In this document: positions 9,273 through 16,896 of the stretch, piece by piece
Numbering within the stretch: position 1 is the first letter of the stretch
Layout of the letters: each line of letters starts with the position of its first letter
DNA from: Halobacteriovorax sp. HLS
GTDB lineage: Bacteria; Bdellovibrionota; Bacteriovoracia; Bacteriovoracales; Bacteriovoracaceae
Reading direction: 5' to 3'
DNA: 64,000 nt
Assembly: GCF_004006665.1 (NCBI RefSeq)
Contig: NZ_QOCL01000003.1
Coordinates: 310,001 to 374,000, forward strand
Notes under the pieces: generated by a model
The model's database searches: none
What the model saw: the letters and a program-made list of their open reading frames with translations, nothing else
Told to the model about the DNA's origin: nothing
Position numbers and translations under genes: made by a program

Positions 9273-9354
9273 GGTCAGGTGGCAGAGCGGTCGAATGCGT
9301 CGGTTTGCAAAACCGATATCCCACGCGCCGGTTCGAATCCGGCCCTGACCTCCA
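9273..9354 (+). tRNA. tRNA-Cys (GCA)
   Basis: The cloverleaf can be drawn by eye. The acceptor stem is GGTCAGG/CCTGACC, the D arm is closed by GCA/TGC, and the anticodon stem TCGGT/ACCGA encloses loop TTGCAAA with anticodon GCA (9307-9309). The T arm is GCCGG-TTCGAAT-CCGGC. The discriminator is T and CCA is encoded. A U73 discriminator with anticodon GCA fits cysteine. The stretch between the anticodon and T stems is 10 bases (9317-9326), longer than the usual four or five for this isotype. Confidence 0.95.
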
Positions 9355-9428
9355 TTAATTTCTTTTTTCTCATTTACATTTTTCTTTCTCGCTTGATACC
9401 TTATTAGAAAAAACTAATAGGAAATTCT

Positions 9429-9770
9429 GTGAAAAAAATCATGCAAATCATCTCTTTACTCTTACTAACAAACTTGTCTATGGCCATAGAATGTACTGGA
9501 GAAAGAAGGGAGACGATTGGTAGCGAAGTCTATGTCACAAAAGCAAAACTCATTGATCAAAATTATTCGACAGTTCTAAAACTAGAACTTGATATAGAAG
9601 AGTCATATTTCTCAGCTCAAATAGATGGAGATGATGTGTTGGCGATTATTTCGATTGGTCCAAATTACACAGACGGTAATCTTTCGAGATCTAGTTTTAA
9701 TAGCTCCGGGCAGTTAAAACTATCATATGTCTCCGCTGCATTGACTTTGATTTTAGAGTGTCACAAGTAA
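9429..9770 (+). CDS. Small secreted protein, family unknown
   Basis: This 113-residue protein starts at GTG with AGGAAA six bases upstream. It has a signal peptide (IISLLLLTNLSMA) and a short mature domain of alternating polar and hydrophobic residues, suggesting a beta fold, with Cys residues near both ends (IECTGE and LECHK) that could form one disulfide. It follows the tRNA and precedes another secreted protein. I do not recognise it. Confidence 0.65.
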   Translation: MKKIMQIISLLLLTNLSMAIECTGERRETIGSEVYVTKAKLIDQNYSTVLKLELDIEESYFSAQIDGDDVLAIISIGPNYTDGNLSRSSFNSSGQLKLSYVSAALTLILECHK

Positions 9771-9832
9771 CGAGTTCTAAAGTATAAATTGCCGACTATT
9801 TTTCTTTTTAGACTAAGTTTAGTATTTATTTA

Positions 9833-10885
9833 ATGAAATACTTTACTCAAATAATTTTCTTATTCTACTCGCTTAGTATAAGTGCAGATTATTCTTTAGA
9901 AGAAAATTATAGACTCATTAAAGATAAGTCTTTTTTCGAGAGAAGCCTTCATAATTCGCTCTATGAGTCTTATCTAGATTTAGATATTACAGCGACAATA
10001 GATGGATATACACTTTCACAAGATATTAATGAAATCAGCTCGAGTTCAAAAACAAGTACTGAAAAAGAAGCAGCTGTTTTAGCGCTGTTAAATGAAAATC
10101 AGTCGACTCAAAATTTTGTTGAACTAAACTCTGCGTTTGCGATTCCTCTTCCATCTATCAATATAAAAAAGTATCGCCTAACTTCTTCTCTTTTCTATAG
10201 TTTGAATCTTTCATCTTTATTTGCGATTTCGACTTTTGACTCAGCTACTTCTCCTAGTACAAAGGTATATATGAATAAGGAGACTAGGGCAGGAGTCAGT
10301 ACTATCATTACTCACCAAGATAAGCGTGAATCATTCTGGAAGCTTAATCTATTTTATTCAAGAAAGGATGATACGTTAATTAATCAAAGTGTTAATGATC
10401 TTCTTCGAAATACTAAGATCTATGACTTTGGAACACTTAATAAAGGGGAGTCGAACCTTAGTGCTGATTTGTTATGGAATACTAAAAATATTCATAGAAC
10501 AATCAAGCTTGAGGTTTATGATTTAGATTTAATTGATCTAAGTTCACAAAAGGCGTTAACTTTTTCTAGCACGCCACTTCTTCATCTGTTTTATCAGCGT
10601 CACACTAAGAGTTTAAAAGATTATAGATTCGAATTCTTTGGTGGTTTACATTACCGAGACGAAGTCCCTCTTCTAGACGGACTCTATATTGGTTCATGGT
10701 TCTATTCTCAACGCTCTTCTTTTAGAACATCAATTAGCGTTAGTAAGAGTTTCTTATCTGTTGTACCTGAATATAAAGGAGATAGATTTTTTATTAATTA
10801 TAAATTTAAGCTAAGTTACTTAGGAAAGAGAGATGGATTTAAAACTCCAATTATTCATACATTAAGTTCTGGTATTACTTTTTAA
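9833..10885 (+). CDS. Secreted or outer-membrane protein, probable beta barrel
   Basis: The 350-residue product has a signal peptide (IIFLFYSLSISA). The mature part is rich in aromatic residues and alternating polar/hydrophobic strands such as YRFEFFGGLHYRDE and KFKLSYLGKRDG, and it ends in a strand finishing with Phe (SSGITF), a common pattern of outer-membrane barrels. No enzyme motif is seen. It ends four bases before the stop of the convergent FG-GAP gene. The barrel assignment is an inference from composition. Confidence 0.65.
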   Translation: MKYFTQIIFLFYSLSISADYSLEENYRLIKDKSFFERSLHNSLYESYLDLDITATIDGYTLSQDINEISSSSKTSTEKEAAVLALLNENQSTQNFVELNSAFAIPLPSINIKKYRLTSSLFYSLNLSSLFAISTFDSATSPSTKVYMNKETRAGVSTIITHQDKRESFWKLNLFYSRKDDTLINQSVNDLLRNTKIYDFGTLNKGESNLSADLLWNTKNIHRTIKLEVYDLDLIDLSSQKALTFSSTPLLHLFYQRHTKSLKDYRFEFFGGLHYRDEVPLLDGLYIGSWFYSQRSSFRTSISVSKSFLSVVPEYKGDRFFINYKFKLSYLGKRDGFKTPIIHTLSSGITF

Positions 10886-10889
10886 TTCT

Positions 10890-13391
10890 TTAAGGTAGTT
10901 TTTCAATTTGAATATAAACTGACCCTGAATTATAACCAATATCATCATCTGCAGCTGCACCCATGATTAAATCTTGAGAACCATCGTTATTGAAGTCAAA
11001 AGTTGTTATAGAATATCCTAGCCATTCTCCATGATCGTAAGAAGGGGCGTCGAATGTTCCTGTTGAGTATGGTGATACTTCAACACCTGTTGATTTTCCT
11101 TTATAGATCCAAATATTTCCGGCATCTGTTCCTCCAATATCATCTAGGTACGAGCCAACAAAGAGATCTGGGTAACTTGAGCTATAATATAGACCTCCAT
11201 GTAGAGCAGAGCCGAAGCCTACATTTGCTAGTGCCGTAGGAGCTGTAATATTAGAGTCTATCGTAGTGTCAAGAAGTGTATTCACTCCAGCGTTAGCTCC
11301 ATTTGTCCCATTAAGCATTACATGGACTATGCCTGTTCCAGCAGCTGTAGTGTCATTACCTGGAGAACCTATTAAGAGATCTTTATCTCCATCTCTATCA
11401 TAATCAAATGCTAGAACTGAAAAACCATAATAGTCGAGAGTTGCTCCTGCTGGATTATGGAATCGGGTGTAGCTATTTAAGTCTACAATTCCAGTAGTAG
11501 AGTTTGATCTAAAGATATATATGGCCCCTTGATTTACGGCAGTGGAGTCATCGAGATGTGCTCCAACAATCAGATCATCAAAACCATCATTGTCTATATC
11601 TCCTACGCTCAAGGAAGAGCCAAAGCCATAGTTCGTTGTCGCAGGACCGAGGACTGTTAGGTTTGGAGAGTGTGAAACACCACTTGAACTTCCTAGGTAA
11701 ATATTTACTCTACCTGCATTTGCCCCACTTGTATCATCATTAATTGCGCCAACAAGAAGGTCTTTATATCCATCTCTGTTGTAATCATAGACGATACATG
11801 AATGTCCAAGGCCTGTGGTTGAAACGGTTGCAGAATCAGCTCTAATTTTAACATCAGGTCTCTGGTATATTTCTCCACCGGTACGCTTGTAGTAAATATA
11901 AATTGATCCGTTGTCAGTAAAGTTACTATCATCGAGATAAGCACCGACAATAAGATCATCCATACCATCATTATTCATGTCACCATGACAAACTGAAGAA
12001 CCAAAGGATCCATTGGCATTCAATTTCTTTAATGTAGGAGAGGTATGATAATCATAAGTAATCTTCTTTGATCTCGCTGTGAAGTCAATTCCTCCCCAGT
12101 AAGTTCTCGCTAGTACTGATACACTTCCTCCTGAGTAGCCCTCAGTTCTGCTTAGAATGGCGCCAACAAGTAAGTCTGGATAAGAGTCTCCTGTAACATC
12201 GGCAAGAGTAAGACTTGATCCGAAGTACTCAGCAGATACACTTGTGTAGGGAGGCCCTACAACAGAGTCTACGGTGGCATTAGTTTGTATATCACTATAA
12301 AGGTAAAGGGCGCCGGAGTCAGCAAAGCTATCATCTGCCCTTACGGCACCAATAATTAAATCTATTTTAGAGTCTGCATTATAGTCGGCCGAAAGAATTG
12401 ATTCTCCAAAGTTATCATTGGCAGTTGGGACTGGATTATAAATATTTGCACTAGGTGTAGTATTACTAACAACCCACGTTCCATTAACTCCATTTCCATA
12501 ATATACAAATACAGCTCCTGCATTTGAGCCACCAGTATCTTCGTAAGGACAGCCTAGGTAAATATCTAGAAGACCGTCACCATTGTAGTCTCCGGTTTCA
12601 AGGCCATGTCCACATTCATCGCTGGCGCTTACTAAGGCCGCTGGCATATCAACTCTAAGTGCTGATGCTGTACTATAAAGAATATTACTAGTTCCTGGGA
12701 TAATCCAAAAGCCACCAGCATTGGTACTCGGTGTATCTGCGTATTTTGCAGAAGCAATGATTTCGTAATATCCGTCTTTATCAAGGTCTGCTACTCGTAT
12801 AGTTGTACCAAAACCTTCGTTTACTGTATTGGTGGGGTGATCAAGAATTTGAGATGGGGAGGAGTTTAAACCATTGGCGCTACCGTAATAAATATAAATT
12901 GATCCAGTATTAGCACCAACTCTATCCTCAGTAGGAGCTCCTACGAGTAAGTCGCTGTAACCATCTCTATTAATGTCAAAAGCAAATAGAGCATTTCCAA
13001 ATAAGTTGTTAGTATTTGTGTTGGCAGAAATCATTTTGTCTGCGACAGAGAAATCTGTTCCATCTTGAATTGAGTTATAGATAAAAACACCACCAGTATC
13101 TGTTTGACCAACGGAGCCTAAAACACTGTAGTCTCCATTTGGAGCACCTACTGCAAGATCATTCTTTCCGTCATTGTTAAAATCTCCAACGGCAATAGAC
13201 TGACCAAAGAATGAAGAGCGATCATCTGCGGGTGAAACAAGTTTTACTTTTCCAGAGCTTTGATCAAGAAGCCACTGAGTAGATGCTGCCGGAGCTGTAC
13301 TAAGTGGAGCAGATGCCTCTGGTGTTTTGCCACAAGAACTCAATAATAAGAAAATGGCATGGAAAATTAATAACTTGTTTAAGTAGTTCAT
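10890..13391 (-). CDS. FG-GAP repeat lipoprotein (integrin-alpha-like propeller)
   Basis: The 833-residue product starts with a lipoprotein signal (IFLLLSSCGK) and is then almost entirely FG-GAP repeats. I count 12 units of the form FGxSxxxxDxNxDGxxDLxVGA, for example FGQSIAVGDFNNDGKNDLAV near residue 63. The DxNxDG loops are the calcium-binding loops of integrin-alpha beta propellers. Such proteins are displayed at the surface and bind other proteins or polysaccharides. Unit 11 has lost its acidic loop (LYYSSSYPD) and units 5 and 6 are partly degenerate. A role in prey or surface attachment is inference. Confidence 0.85.
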   Translation of the reverse strand: MNYLNKLLIFHAIFLLLSSCGKTPEASAPLSTAPAASTQWLLDQSSGKVKLVSPADDRSSFFGQSIAVGDFNNDGKNDLAVGAPNGDYSVLGSVGQTDTGGVFIYNSIQDGTDFSVADKMISANTNTNNLFGNALFAFDINRDGYSDLLVGAPTEDRVGANTGSIYIYYGSANGLNSSPSQILDHPTNTVNEGFGTTIRVADLDKDGYYEIIASAKYADTPSTNAGGFWIIPGTSNILYSTASALRVDMPAALVSASDECGHGLETGDYNGDGLLDIYLGCPYEDTGGSNAGAVFVYYGNGVNGTWVVSNTTPSANIYNPVPTANDNFGESILSADYNADSKIDLIIGAVRADDSFADSGALYLYSDIQTNATVDSVVGPPYTSVSAEYFGSSLTLADVTGDSYPDLLVGAILSRTEGYSGGSVSVLARTYWGGIDFTARSKKITYDYHTSPTLKKLNANGSFGSSVCHGDMNNDGMDDLIVGAYLDDSNFTDNGSIYIYYKRTGGEIYQRPDVKIRADSATVSTTGLGHSCIVYDYNRDGYKDLLVGAINDDTSGANAGRVNIYLGSSSGVSHSPNLTVLGPATTNYGFGSSLSVGDIDNDGFDDLIVGAHLDDSTAVNQGAIYIFRSNSTTGIVDLNSYTRFHNPAGATLDYYGFSVLAFDYDRDGDKDLLIGSPGNDTTAAGTGIVHVMLNGTNGANAGVNTLLDTTIDSNITAPTALANVGFGSALHGGLYYSSSYPDLFVGSYLDDIGGTDAGNIWIYKGKSTGVEVSPYSTGTFDAPSYDHGEWLGYSITTFDFNNDGSQDLIMGAAADDDIGYNSGSVYIQIEKLP

Positions 13392-13780
13392 GCCAACTTA
13401 TCGACTTTAGTAAAGAAAACATAAATTTTTGCTAAAGAAAGACTGAATTACTAGGTGTTGTAAAGTTGAGTAAAATACTTTTTTTAGAAGTGAGAATAAC
13501 TAGAGTTTTTAATTTAGATTGTTCGCTATTTGGCGTGCCTTACAAAGCTTGAAGATACCATAAATAAAAGAAGAATTTGAAATGTCAGCAATGAATGAAT
13601 TGAGCTTTATAAAAAGAAGACGAATTCGTTAGGAAAATTAACAAACAGGCAGTTTGTTACTGTTAACTATTCGTAATTTATCCAAATCTAACATTTGTAA
13701 TCTTTACTTAAATAGACTTATTTTATTGTGATTATTTTGATAGTTACTATACTTAGGCTTTATGGTTAAGGAGTATTCTT
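13392..13780. other. Intergenic region before the accessory island
   Basis: 389 bases between divergent genes with no convincing reading frame. It holds an inverted repeat AACAAAC-AGGCA-GTTTGTT (13640-13658) of unknown role. A good promoter for the right-hand gene lies at its end (listed separately). No promoter could be assigned to the FG-GAP gene. Confidence 0.4.
13726..13753 (+). promoter_or_regulatory. Predicted sigma-70 promoter of the first ankyrin-like gene
   Basis: TTGTGA (13726-13731) and TATACT (13748-13753) are separated by 16 bases and lie about 28 bases before the ATG. The AAGGAG ribosome binding site falls between promoter and start. The hexamers and distance fit a vegetative promoter. 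Confidence 0.5.
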
Positions 13781-14407
13781 ATGAAGTATCTAATCTTATT
13801 ATTAGCATTTGCGACTTTTTCAGCACAAGGTTACACACCTACTGAGGATCAGCGAAAAGAATTTTATGAAGCTTTTCAGAGTCGAGACTACCCTTATCTT
13901 GCCGAGAAACTTAAGGATGGGTACGATCCTAACGATTCTAATTATGATTTTCCTACAAAGAACCACACATATGTAGCCACACTGTCTGCACAAAGAAGAG
14001 ATAGTGATTTTTTTGAGTCCGACTTAAAACTCTTGCGTCAGTTTCTTGAAGCTGGGGCGAGTGTGGAGGCGACAAGTGATAGCGGTGGTTTTCCGTTGTA
14101 TTTTGCGGAAGAAATTGAGGTAGCTAGTATCTTAGATGAGTTTGGGGCTGATTTTACTAGAATCTATCATAATACTAGGTTTGGAGTAATTGAGGGGCCA
14201 GAGCGCTATATAAGAAACCCTAGAGTTTTGGAGGTTTCTTTTAATTATGGAGTTGTTCCTACTTGCAGGGAGGCTAATGTTCGTTGGTACAGAGGCGGTT
14301 CTCGTGAGAAACGCGAAAACCGAGAGCTTTACGACAGGTTCTTCTTACTTCATTTTGGGAAGAATAAAGTTGATTTTTGCGATGCAGATGATGATTGGGG
14401 CTTTTAG
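13781..14407 (+). CDS. Secreted ankyrin-like protein (first copy)
   Basis: This 208-residue protein has a signal peptide (YLILLLAFATFSAQG) and ankyrin-type helical pairs: FYEAFQSRDYPYLAEKLKDG, then LLRQFLEAGASVEATSDSGG, then VASILDEFGADFTRIY. The repeats are degenerate and the C-terminal 50 residues are outside them. AAGGAG precedes the ATG. The gene ends exactly where repeat copy A begins (stop at 14405-14407, repeat from 14408). A second secreted ankyrin-like gene follows and is also followed by the repeat. Function is unknown; ankyrin repeats usually bind proteins. Confidence 0.75.
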   Translation: MKYLILLLAFATFSAQGYTPTEDQRKEFYEAFQSRDYPYLAEKLKDGYDPNDSNYDFPTKNHTYVATLSAQRRDSDFFESDLKLLRQFLEAGASVEATSDSGGFPLYFAEEIEVASILDEFGADFTRIYHNTRFGVIEGPERYIRNPRVLEVSFNYGVVPTCREANVRWYRGGSREKRENRELYDRFFLLHFGKNKVDFCDADDDWGF

Positions 14408-14487
14408 GTACACGCCTCCTTTTCGCGAAATCAAGATCATAACTTTGTTCGTTTCTAAAGTGAATTTCTCACAATCTCAATAACGGT
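14408..14487 (+). repeat. Island repeat, copy A (80 bases)
   Basis: This copy starts with GTACACGCCTCCTTTTCGCG and matches copy B (15277-15356) over all 80 bases with only about eight mismatches. The first 19 bases also occur inverted at 16034-16052 and 16950-16968. It begins immediately after the stop codon of the first ankyrin-like gene. It has the features expected of a REP-like target of the neighbouring transposase, though I see no strong internal hairpin apart from the TTTCGCGAAA palindrome. Confidence 0.85.
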
Positions 14488-14659
14488 AAGACAAGATTAA
14501 TGGGTGTTTAGATTTTAGTTTGGATACTTGGAGGGATGAAAATCTTGCTGACAATGCATCAGTTTAGTAAGGATTCCACTCCTTGTAATTTTTACATTAT
14601 CGGAGTTAACTCTGGATATTTTTTATTGAGGGCTTATATTTAAAATATACCTGTTCTTT

Positions 14660-15253
14660 ATGGAGATGAATTTTATGTTTAAATTTGCAGTTGTTTTATT
14701 TTCTATACTGACGGTTTTTAACTCATTTGCCTTTGAGCCTAGCGACTCAGAAATGAAGAATATTATTTCTGAGTTACGCAGGGGCGAGTCTGACTTTGTT
14801 CTCTCACTGCTTTCTAAGGGGATGAATCCTAATATTTCTGTGTTTCATAATATTCCCCTGCTTCATACAGCACTTTATAGCGAAAATGGAGATAGCAACT
14901 TGAATCGAAACTATAAGAAATTGGCTAACAGTCTTATTCTTAATCCTCGCACAGACCTTAGTAGTGCCAATGTGGATGGAGATACACCCCTATTTATAGT
15001 TCGTAACTTTGAAAGAGTTAAACTATTATTGGAAAACGGGGCGAACCCTCACTATGTTAAAGTAAATACTCAATATGGAATTTCGACTACACTTTTATCT
15101 ACCCAGACTAGTTATCATATAGTTCGTCTTCTTTTAGATTATAAAGTAGCAGTTACTTGTGATGATTATATGTCATCTTATACTACCGAGATTGAGAAAC
15201 TGCTTTTTGAGAAATTGGCTTCAAGTGGAGTTGATCCTGATTCTTGTTGGTGA
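14660..15253 (+). CDS. Secreted ankyrin-like protein (second copy)
   Basis: The 197-residue product has a signal peptide (FAVVLFSILTVFNSFA) and several ankyrin-like units: ELRRGESDFVLSLLSKGMNP, then DGDTPLFIVRNFERVKLLLE with NGANPH, then TSYHIVRLLLDYKVAV. It resembles the first ankyrin-like gene in length, architecture and its C-terminal Cys and Asp residues, so the two are probably paralogues, although the DNA between them is not a simple duplication. Repeat copy B follows 23 bases after the stop. The mature protein may be periplasmic or released. Confidence 0.75.
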   Translation: MEMNFMFKFAVVLFSILTVFNSFAFEPSDSEMKNIISELRRGESDFVLSLLSKGMNPNISVFHNIPLLHTALYSENGDSNLNRNYKKLANSLILNPRTDLSSANVDGDTPLFIVRNFERVKLLLENGANPHYVKVNTQYGISTTLLSTQTSYHIVRLLLDYKVAVTCDDYMSSYTTEIEKLLFEKLASSGVDPDSCW

Positions 15254-15276
15254 TTTAGCTTCGGAAAGTACGGAAA

Positions 15277-15356
15277 GTACACGCCTCCTTTTCGCGAAAT
15301 CAAGACTTTAACTTTGTTCGTTTCTAAACTGAATATCTCACGATCAAAATAACGGT
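15277..15356 (+). repeat. Island repeat, copy B (80 bases)
   Basis: This copy is in the same orientation as copy A and about 90 percent identical to it over 80 bases. It lies 40 bases upstream of the transposase start. Together with the inverted copy C just downstream of the transposase it brackets that gene, the usual arrangement of a REP-associated transposase and its repeats. Confidence 0.85.
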
Positions 15357-15396
15357 TTTCTTGAAGATGTCTAATGTGTGATGATATTTGACTTCG

Positions 15397-16029
15397 ATGC
15401 CAAGAAGAAAACTAATTCGACAAAATATTTATCCATACCATGTCACTACGAGAACAAATAATAAAGAATGGTTTAAAATTCCCCTTTGTGAAGTTTGGGA
15501 TATCTGCAAACAAGCTCTTGTTTATTCTTTGGAAAAAGAAGAAGTAATTATCCATTCATTTGTTCTAATGAATAATCACTATCACTTATTAATATCTACT
15601 CCTAATAAAAATATAGATCGATTTATGATGTACTTTAACCAGCACATAGGGAGACTGATTAAGAAGAATGTAAATATAATAAATCATAAATTTAGCAATC
15701 GTTATAGCTGGTCAATAATTGATAAGCAAAGCTATTTGTTGAATGTCTATAGATACATTTATCAGAATCCAGTACGAGCAAAAATAGTAAAAAGAATTGA
15801 GGATTATCCCTATAGCTCAATTTATTTTTCATCACATGAACGTAAGAAATTCAACTTTCTTCCACACATCGAATGGGCAATTGGAAAAAACTGGCTAGAG
15901 AAGAGATATAGTCAAGATTTTGATTCAATAATGAGATGTGGATTAAAGAAATCTTTTTTCCAACCACATCAAAAGATTTCAACTCTTGAAAAAAGAATTT
16001 TATCTGAGGCTAACATCACAAGGTGTTGA
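15397..16029 (+). CDS. REP-associated tyrosine transposase (Y1/HUH family)
   Basis: The 210-residue enzyme belongs to the IS200-like Y1 group that nicks single-stranded DNA with a tyrosine. It starts MPRRKLIRQNIYPYHVTTRT, carries the metal-binding motif FVLMNNHYHLLIS (about residues 55-67; the HUH variant HYH), and has the VYRYIYQNPVRAKIV stretch around residue 125, which holds candidate catalytic tyrosines and is typical of RAYTs. I use the ATG at 15397 rather than an upstream TTG because homologues begin MPR. Its last 16 codons lie inside the direct repeat that recurs at 16897. Confidence 0.88.
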   Translation: MPRRKLIRQNIYPYHVTTRTNNKEWFKIPLCEVWDICKQALVYSLEKEEVIIHSFVLMNNHYHLLISTPNKNIDRFMMYFNQHIGRLIKKNVNIINHKFSNRYSWSIIDKQSYLLNVYRYIYQNPVRAKIVKRIEDYPYSSIYFSSHERKKFNFLPHIEWAIGKNWLEKRYSQDFDSIMRCGLKKSFFQPHQKISTLEKRILSEANITRC

Positions 16030-16056
16030 TTTTGCGAAAAGGAGGCGTGTACCCTA
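15980..16056 (+). repeat. Long direct repeat, copy C (includes inverted core)
   Basis: This 77-base segment covers the last codons of the transposase and the inverted core at 16034-16052. It recurs as copy D at 16897-16972, with one single-base gap and about five substitutions. Copies C and D are direct repeats flanking the toxin-antitoxin module. Copy D therefore carries a detached piece of transposase 3-prime end, so the unit was copied from a source that included the transposase. Confidence 0.85.
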
Positions 16057-16060
16057 TGCT

Positions 16061-16096
16061 TATGACATTAAATAGTATATAATATTTAATGTCATA
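16061..16096 (+). promoter_or_regulatory. Palindromic operator/promoter of the toxin-antitoxin operon
   Basis: TATGACATTAAATA (16061-16074) and TATTTAATGTCATA (16083-16096) are perfect 14-base inverted arms around an 8-base centre. A consensus -10 hexamer TATAAT (16078-16083) lies in the centre, 31 bases before the toxin ATG. An antitoxin dimer bound here would block RNA polymerase, the usual autoregulation of HigBA and RelBE loci. The palindrome is seen directly; its role is inferred. Confidence 0.7.
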
Positions 16097-16113
16097 CTTA
16101 GGGTGCCGATAGT

Positions 16114-16464
16114 ATGATTAGAACATTTGTAGAAACTGATATTTTTAAAGCTTTACTAGACCAAGAAGGTGATAAGGGCCTTGAAGCTACGATAAAGAAT
16201 AATATTTTGGAAGACCCTTCTCGTGGTGATGTAATAGCTGGAACTGGCGGGGTCAGAAAATTTAGAGTAAGTGATAAAAGTAGAAGAAAAGGTAAAAGAG
16301 GTGGATTTAGAATTCTATACGTTGATTTACCAAAATGTAAAATAACCTATCTGCTATTTTTATACAATAAAGATGAGCTTGAAAATATATCTTCACACCA
16401 AAAGAAGGCCTTAAGGAAGATTGTTGAAGGAGTAAAAAATGAGTGCGAAAAGAAAAAAACTTGA
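16114..16464 (+). CDS. HigB/RelE-type toxin
   Basis: This 116-residue protein resembles HigB-like toxins of the RelE superfamily, which cleave mRNA on the ribosome. Supporting segments are the helical N-terminus, GDVIAGTGGVRKFRVSDKSR followed by basic KGKRGGFRILYVDL, and the strand-rich TYLLFLYNKDELENIS. The positively charged centre and final helix fit the fold. The toxin gene comes first and overlaps the antitoxin by 26 bases, as in higBA. A palindromic promoter precedes it. The subfamily is not certain. Confidence 0.82.
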   Translation: MIRTFVETDIFKALLDQEGDKGLEATIKNNILEDPSRGDVIAGTGGVRKFRVSDKSRRKGKRGGFRILYVDLPKCKITYLLFLYNKDELENISSHQKKALRKIVEGVKNECEKKKT

Positions 16465-16789
16465 AATCACAAAAGATAACTTTGGAGACTTACTTCTTGC
16501 AAGTGCGAATCAAGCACTTGATCACGCTCGTGGGAAAGTGACTTTAAAATCAGAGGCTCTCGAACTTCCAAAGGAGCCACCGAAGTTTTCAAAAACTAGA
16601 ATTAAAAAAATAAGAGAACAAATATTAGAAGTTAGTCAGCCTGTCTTTGCAACAATTCTTGCTTGTTCACCTAGTTCTGTTAAATCGTGGGAGAGAGGAG
16701 AAAATACTCCAAATGGTTCTACTAGAAGGTTGCTTCAATTAATTGAGAATGATCCAACGTATTTTTTACAGACTATAACAAACCCGTGA
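16439..16789 (+). CDS. HigA-type antitoxin with XRE helix-turn-helix
   Basis: The 116-residue protein has a C-terminal helix-turn-helix of the XRE/HigA kind: REQILEVSQPVFATILACSP then SSVKSWERGENTPNGSTRRL (about residues 58-99), where VSxxxFAxxLxxSxxSVxxWExG is the family signature. The N-terminal half would wrap the toxin. It has its own AAGGAG site and starts inside the toxin gene. It should bind the palindrome upstream of the operon. Its last bases overlap an antisense ORF6N remnant. Confidence 0.88.
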   Translation: MSAKRKKLEITKDNFGDLLLASANQALDHARGKVTLKSEALELPKEPPKFSKTRIKKIREQILEVSQPVFATILACSPSSVKSWERGENTPNGSTRRLLQLIENDPTYFLQTITNP

Positions 16790-16892
16790 ATGAACGACGG
16801 CCAATATTACGTCTAACTGTCTTTTTAAGTGTCTTCGTTTCAACTCCATAAAGCTCTGCTAAATCACTATCAGTATGAGCTTCTGAATTCAT
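16773..16892 (-). pseudogene. ORF6N-domain gene remnant
   Basis: Read on the minus strand, this 39-codon frame begins ATG and encodes DSDLAELYGVETKTLKKTVR followed by RNIGR, then breaks into unrelated residues and a stop. The pattern D-x-DLAELYGVETKxLxxxVxRNI is the N-terminal signature of ORF6N proteins, phage- and mobile-element-borne DNA-binding domains. The usual continuation (RFPxDFMFQL) is missing. I read it as a fragment left by insertion or deletion in the island; it has no ribosome binding site and overlaps the antitoxin end. Confidence 0.6.
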
Positions 16893-16896
16893 TTTC

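Larger units (their letters stand above)
15277..16052 (+). mobile_element. REP-associated tyrosine transposase unit
   Basis: A transposase gene (15397-16029) is flanked by inverted copies of a 19-base core: GTACACGCCTCCTTTTCGC at 15277-15295 and its reverse complement at 16034-16052. RAYT genes are known to be domesticated relatives of IS200/IS605 transposases that act on surrounding short repeats rather than moving as ordinary insertion sequences. The extra copies at 14408 and 16950 fit such activity. No target-site duplication is visible, as expected for this family. Boundaries are set by the repeat cores. Confidence 0.7.

Noticed and set aside
11054-11971. Several 60-90 codon frames inside the FG-GAP gene
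   Set aside because: They are shadow frames of the repetitive 833-codon gene, without ribosome binding sites or protein-like composition.
14247-14483. 78-codon frame overlapping the first ankyrin-like gene and repeat A
   Set aside because: It is a shifted frame through the ankyrin gene. It is open only because the repeat reads RYTPPFRE in that frame.
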